From an uncultured Leifsonia sp. (GTDB lineage Bacteria; Actinomycetota; Actinomycetes; Actinomycetales; Microbacteriaceae), in NCBI RefSeq assembly GCF_945957465.1, contig NZ_CAMFLC010000029.1, forward strand, positions 1 through 49,569: DNA of 49,569 nt, in the 5' to 3' direction. The position numbers and the translations under genes are program-made. The notes beneath the pieces are model-generated. The model did no database searches. It saw only the letters and a program-made list of their open reading frames with translations, and was not told where the DNA came from. Shown one piece after another: positions 46,701 through 49,569 of the stretch (position 1 is the first letter of the stretch; every line of letters begins with the position of its first letter).

Positions 46701-47183
46701 CAGGGCGAGCTTGGTGATGTCGTCGCCGAGGGTGCGCTGGTCGGTGTCGCCGGTGACGGCCAGCTGGATGACCGGAAGGTCGTCGATGGATCCCGAGAGC
46801 ACCTGCGGGTCGACACCGGAGGGCAGGGTCGACTTGATCCGGTTGATCGCCTGGTCGATCTTCTGCTCCGCCGTCGCGAGATCGGTGCCGTACGTGAACT
46901 TCGCCGTGATGATCGACTGGTTGGTGCTGCTGACCGCGGAGGTCGACTCCAGATCGGGCACCCCCTGGATCGCCGCCTCCACCGGGGTGCTCACGTCGTT
47001 GTTGACCACCTCGGGAGAGGCCCCCGGATACGAGGACAGCACCACGAGCTGCGGGAACGAGATCGACGGGGCGAGCTCCTGCTTGAGGTTGGTGAGTGCG
47101 ATGCCGCCGAACACGGCGGCGACGATCGTGACGAGCGCGATCAGGGCGCGGTTCCTCATGCTGAGGACAGCGAGATAGTGCAC
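43761..47183 (-). CDS. RND-family efflux transporter (AcrB/SwrC-like)
   Basis: 1140 residues. The first membrane helix follows the start (MRNRALIALVTIVAAVFGGIAL), then KQELAPSISFPQLVVLSSYPGASPEVV, the usual RND entry. Membrane blocks at LLGLAMAVIVILVFLL and later FGQLGLALLAAILIVYIVM, and GRVVDDSIVVIENI with the proton-relay Asp pair, are clear. Two large extracytoplasmic loops are present; the first carries a low-complexity insert rich in Gly, Ser, Gln and Ala with three GQQGAS repeats. The tail of about 70 residues is Gly- and Pro-rich. No adaptor or outer membrane gene is linked, as expected in an actinobacterium. Start GTG 47183 is chosen for GAGGGG upstream. Substrate unknown. Confidence 0.92.
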   Translation of the reverse strand: MHYLAVLSMRNRALIALVTIVAAVFGGIALTNLKQELAPSISFPQLVVLSSYPGASPEVVNNDVSTPVEAAIQGVPDLESTSAVSSTNQSIITAKFTYGTDLATAEQKIDQAINRIKSTLPSGVDPQVLSGSIDDLPVIQLAVTGDTDQRTLGDDITKLALPDIKNVTGVNDAQLVGEVGQRITITPDPAKLAAAGVTSSAIKNSLQQYGVLLPGGSLTENGKTLTIQSGSQLTSVADISSLPLVKVSSASAGSGSGGAGSATGQQGASGQQGASGQQGASGAGSTAAQQAAAAQAAAASTPVTIGDVATVAQTDDPVTSLSRVDGKPALTIAVTKLPSANTVEVSHSVSALIPDLETKLGNGAKITVVFDQAPFITQSINSLAEEGLLGLAMAVIVILVFLLSVRSTLVTVISIPTSVLITFVVMWASGYTLNIITLGALTIAIGRVVDDSIVVIENIKRQLVPGVDRAVTIVRAVREVAGAITASTITTVAVFLPLAFVGDVTGELFRPFALTVTIALLSSLLVALTIVPVLAYWFLRAPKARKHEGGEHDDEAAHLSVAEAIASGHDELEHPSLLQRGYLPIIHWTLRHSWLTIIAAAIVLVLTFAAFPFLKTNFLGSSGQNSLTVTQSLDPGTSLQAQDDAAKKVEQKLLDTKGVTTVQVSIGSSGSSLRDAFTGGGGATTFSITTDPNADQEKLQSTIQSELDGISDAGSIQVSASSGFGGSTDIQVDITATSNADLQKATDSVVAELKKQKSLSQVTDNLSASLPYVSVTVDRTKAAQVGLSEVAVGTIVSQTMQPTQIGTVAIDNSTLKIYLQTENPPTTVAGLSDLPIPTATGVVPLNSIATVAEAKGPATVTTQRGLRTSTVTATPGDNLTTANQEVSAALKAADLPAGATAKIGGVSSSQSSAFGQLGLALLAAILIVYIVMVATFRSLRQPLLLLVSVPFAATGAILLQLASGIPLGVASLIGVLMLIGIVVTNAIVLIDLVNQYRARGLSVADAVTHGASRRLRPILMTALATIAALTPMAIGLTGHGGFISQPLAIVVIGGLLSSTVLTLVVLPTLYNLVEGARERRMARRAAKHGEGGTGGAGGAGGPDGSGPEVPGSDGPGAAEQGSEGAPKPPVFTTPAGGQQL
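46341..46394. repeat. 18-nt tandem repeat in RND gene, three units
   Basis: Three units of CGAAGCGCCCTGCTGACC (the last with one change) encode GQQGAS repeats in the extracytoplasmic insert of the transporter. In frame, so copy changes would lengthen or shorten the linker. Confidence 0.9.
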
Positions 47184-47304
47184 GGAGGATCCCCTCGGCG
47201 GATGTGGGTGCAGGGCAGGCGGCGGCGACGGCGCTGCCAAAGTATCTCATTGCAGGCTGGGCGGATTCCTCATGCCGTGGTACCACTTCGGCCGGCGTGG
47301 ATGC

Positions 47305-48786
47305 TCACACCACGTTGGGCAGCGCAGGCGCCTCGAAGTAGGGGGCCGGCTCCGAAGAGGCCACCGCCCACGCCCGTTGCAGGGCCGCGAACGCCCGCTC
47401 GGTCTCATCCTGGCTGTACGTGATCGGCACCCGCAGGAACCGCTCGAACGCTCCATCGAGCCCGAAGCGTGGGCCGGCAGCGATGAGCAGGCCGTGGTTG
47501 CGTGCGGCGAGCGCGAGCGCCGAGCTGACCGGCGCGCCGATGCCGATCCAGGCCGCAAGGCCGCCGTGCAGCGCCGGGACCCGCCACTCCGGGAACGCCT
47601 CCGCCGTGAGCCGCCGCACGGTCGCGCGCCCGGCCGCCAGCTGCGAACGACGCTCCTCCATGATCTCCCGCATCTGCGGGAGCATGCGCGCGACGACCAG
47701 CTGCTCGATCATCGGCGTGCCCAGGTCGGTCGACGGCTTCGCCGCGATCAGGCGTTGGATGAGCGGCCGCTCGGCGCGGATCCAGCCGATCCGCAGGCCG
47801 CCCCAGAGGCTCTTGCTCGCCGAGCCGATCAGCAGCACCGGGGCGTCTCCCGCCCTCCGGTGGGCGTAGGTCGGCAGCGGGAGGTATTCGCCCACCCGGT
47901 CGATGTCGAGGTCGGCCGTCGTCTCGTCGCCGACCACGATGGTCCCGTGCGCGGCGGCCGCCGCGAGGAGGCGCTCGCGGGTCCCCGGGGACATCGAGGC
48001 GCCGGTCGGATTGTGGAAGTCCGGGATGAGATAGGCCACGGTCGGGCTCGCGCGCCTGATCGCCTGCTCGGCGGCATCGGCGTCCCAGCCGTCGATCCCC
48101 TCCGCATCGAGCGCGTGCGGGCCCTCCTCCGGTGGGGCGACCGAGATCGGCAGGAGCCGGGCCCCGGCGAGCTTCAGCGCCTCCGTCGCGTGCGGGTAGG
48201 TGGGCATCTCCACCAGCGCCCGGTCTCCTCGGGAGAGGAAGGTGCGGGCGATCAGCGCGATCGCCTGCTGCGCGCCGACCGTGACGAGCACCTGGTCGGC
48301 CGAGGTCGCCAGGCCGCGCTCGGTGTACCGGTCGGCGATCGCCTGGCGCAGGTGCGGGAGCCCGACCGGGTCGTAGCCCGAGTCGGGAAGGAAGTGCGGC
48401 AGCTCCTCCGCCGCTGCGCGCGCGGCCGCCGGGAGGGAGGCCGCCGCCGGCAGCGCGGCCTTGGTGAAGTCGAGCATCCCCTCACCGCCCGCGAGAGGGA
48501 GGGCGAGCGCGGGGCCGGGAAGCCGCGCGACGCTCCCCGAACCGCGCACGCTGTCGAGGAAGCCGCCTTCGCGCAGCTGGCGGTAGGCGGCGCTGACCGT
48601 GGTGCGACTGAGGTCGAGGCGCCCGGCGAGGTCGCGTTCGGCCGGCAGCCGGGTGCCGATCGGGATGCGGCCGTCGAGCACGAGCAGGCGCACCCGATCC
48701 GCGAGCGACTGGTACCCGGGCGCCCCCGATCGCCAGTCGCCGAGGAGCGACTCGAGCGAACGGGCGGTCAGGTGCGCGTCGGACAT
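47305..48786 (-). CDS. MocR-type regulator (GntR DNA-binding plus aminotransferase domain)
   Basis: 493 residues. N-terminal GntR winged helix (YQSLADRVRLLVLDG, PAERDLAGRLDLSRTTVSAAY, LREGGFLDSVRGSG) joined to a fold type I aminotransferase domain with the PLP-binding Lys325 in IGSASKSLWGGLRIGWIR and the PDFHNPTG motif. MocR proteins sense PLP or amino compounds. The ATG at 48786 is chosen: a TAAAGT box lies exactly 7 nt upstream, the leaderless pattern. It is divergent from a YczE-family membrane gene, a conserved MocR partner (YczR/YczE pairs), so it probably controls that gene. Confidence 0.9.
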   Translation of the reverse strand: MSDAHLTARSLESLLGDWRSGAPGYQSLADRVRLLVLDGRIPIGTRLPAERDLAGRLDLSRTTVSAAYRQLREGGFLDSVRGSGSVARLPGPALALPLAGGEGMLDFTKAALPAAASLPAAARAAAEELPHFLPDSGYDPVGLPHLRQAIADRYTERGLATSADQVLVTVGAQQAIALIARTFLSRGDRALVEMPTYPHATEALKLAGARLLPISVAPPEEGPHALDAEGIDGWDADAAEQAIRRASPTVAYLIPDFHNPTGASMSPGTRERLLAAAAAHGTIVVGDETTADLDIDRVGEYLPLPTYAHRRAGDAPVLLIGSASKSLWGGLRIGWIRAERPLIQRLIAAKPSTDLGTPMIEQLVVARMLPQMREIMEERRSQLAAGRATVRRLTAEAFPEWRVPALHGGLAAWIGIGAPVSSALALAARNHGLLIAAGPRFGLDGAFERFLRVPITYSQDETERAFAALQRAWAVASSEPAPYFEAPALPNVV

Positions 48787-48849
48787 GCAGGCCACTTTAT
48801 CGCAATTGGCATCTTGTTGTAAGGCCAATCGAGCGATTGGATTGTCATC
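48787..48849. promoter_or_regulatory. Divergent MocR/yczE promoter with ATTGG boxes
   Basis: ATTGGC (48805-48810) faces GCCAAT (48824-48829), and CCAATC (48825-48830) faces GATTGG (48835-48840) around GAGC. ATTGG also recurs directly at 48805 and 48836, 31 nt apart, about three helix turns, as in MocR sites made of direct repeats. On the minus strand TAAAGT (48794-48799) serves as -10 for the leaderless MocR gene. AT-rich against a GC-rich background. Confidence 0.6.
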
Positions 48850-49521
48850 ATGTCCCGGTTCCTCCTCACCCGCCGCATCGGCCAGCTCCTGGTCGGTCTG
48901 TTCCTGTACGGCATCGCCATCGCACTGATGGTCCGTGCGAGCATCGGCGTCTCACCCTGGGACGTGCTGGCGCAGGGGGTCTCGTACAAGACCGGCATCC
49001 CGTTCGGGCTCGTGACGAACATCGTCGGCCTGCTGGTGCTGGCCTTCTGGATCCCGCTGCGGCAGCGGCCGGGTCTCGGCACGGTGCTCAACGTGCTCCT
49101 CGTCGGGCCGAGCGCGCAGCTCGGACTGTGGCTCATCCCGCAGCAGACCAAGCTGTGGGCGCAGGTCCTGCTCTTCGCGGCGGGGCTCGCGCTCCTCGCG
49201 ATCGCCACCGGCCTCTACATCGGCCCCAAGCTGGGTCCGGGGCCCCGCGACGGCCTCATGACCGGCCTCAACGCCCGCACCGGGTGGCCGATCTGGGCGG
49301 TGCGCACGGCCATCGAGGTCACGGTCCTCGTGATCGGCTGGTTCCTCGGCGGCGACGTCGGCATCGGAACGCTCGCGTTCGCGCTGCTCGTCGGACCGCT
49401 GTGCAGTCTCACCCTCCCGTTCTTCGCCATCCGGCTGCCGCAGCCCGCGCCCGCGGACGCAGCACTGGAGGGCGAACTCGAAGGCACGGCGGAGCAAGGC
49501 CCCGGCCTCCGTGGGGAGGGT
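48850..49521 (+). CDS. YczE-family (DUF6198-like) membrane protein, cut at contig end
   Basis: The visible 224 codons begin MSRFLLTRRIGQLLVGLFLY and have about five membrane helices. Motifs of the family: ALMVRASIGVSPWDVLAQGV, GIPFGLVTNIVG, ATGLYIGPKLGPGPRDGLMTGL and WAVRTAIEVTVLVIGWFLGG. The family is widespread, unknown in function, and often divergent from a MocR regulator as here. The open frame ends LSLIHI only because it reads into Nextera adapter sequence from 49522; the true C-terminus is missing, although little may be lost, since the hydrophilic tail (ALEGELEGTAEQGPG) has been reached. No ribosome binding site is obvious. Confidence 0.85.
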
Positions 49522-49569
49522 CTGTCTCTTATACACATCTGACGCTGCCGACGAATTAGACGGTGTAGA
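49522..49569. other. Nextera adapter contamination at contig end
   Basis: CTGTCTCTTATACACATCT (transposon mosaic end) continues as GACGCTGCCGACGA to 49554, the Illumina Nextera read-through adapter. Then ATTAGACG (49555-49562) is the reverse complement of the S510 i5 index CGTCTAAT, and GTGTAGA begins the next adapter part. This is not genomic sequence. Confidence 0.98.

Overview
The window is about 49.6 kb of very GC-rich DNA. Protein content and gene style point to an actinobacterium of the family Microbacteriaceae (Leifsonia-like is my best guess): GTG starts, leaderless promoters, TatA, a SipW/TasA-type secretion operon, DUF6458, a PF04020 holin-like protein and a long-form ArgG. It is one draft contig. 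The left end runs into an 11-nt tandem repeat. The right end runs into Illumina Nextera adapter sequence. I saw no rRNA, tRNA, CRISPR array, prophage or transposase.

Layout. 0.3-1.2 kb: AbiEi/DUF559-like protein. 1.4-8.2 kb: sugar-uptake locus with a LacI regulator, lipoprotein binding protein, two CUT1 permeases and a GH3 beta-glycosidase; no ATPase is present, so a shared MsiK-type ATPase is expected. 8.4-11.1 kb: 3-hydroxybutyrate dehydrogenase and two alpha/beta hydrolases. 11.1-14.6 kb: TetR, agmatine deiminase and an amidase, with a clear TetR-type operator. 14.6-15.9 kb: a decayed patch with a palindrome cluster, a vanY-like gene with an internal stop and a MarR gene without its 5' end. 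15.9-18.3 kb: argG, MarR and tatA. 18.3-23.9 kb: a MalT/LuxR-type regulator and a SipW operon (two SipW-dependent exported proteins, a frameshifted LAxTG-anchored protein, the signal peptidase). 24.3-27.6 kb: UDP-glucose dehydrogenase, Ser/Thr kinase, MarR. 27.6-37.1 kb: small membrane proteins, a PLP decarboxylase, an APH-type kinase, a DEAD-box helicase, an FAD oxidoreductase with an SRPBCC protein, GNAT, a holin-like protein and an HtrA-type protease. 37.2-43.6 kb: complete histidine-utilisation locus (IclR regulator, hutH, hutU, hutI and convergent hutG). 43.8-47.2 kb: large RND exporter. 47.3-49.5 kb: a MocR regulator divergent from a YczE-family membrane protein that is cut by the contig end.

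Most notable non-coding signals. (1) Five copies of an exactly 57-nt palindromic element, mostly sitting 8-30 nt after stop codons; the copy at 8254-8310 is a perfect 28+1+28 inverted repeat. (2) A near-identical operator-like sequence in front of both hutH and hutG. (3) A frameshift lying exactly in a 28-nt perfect palindrome in the LAxTG protein. (4) A twice-repeated palindrome cluster beside two pseudogenes. (5) Several genes with a TANNNT box 6-7 nt before the start codon and no ribosome binding site, the leaderless pattern.
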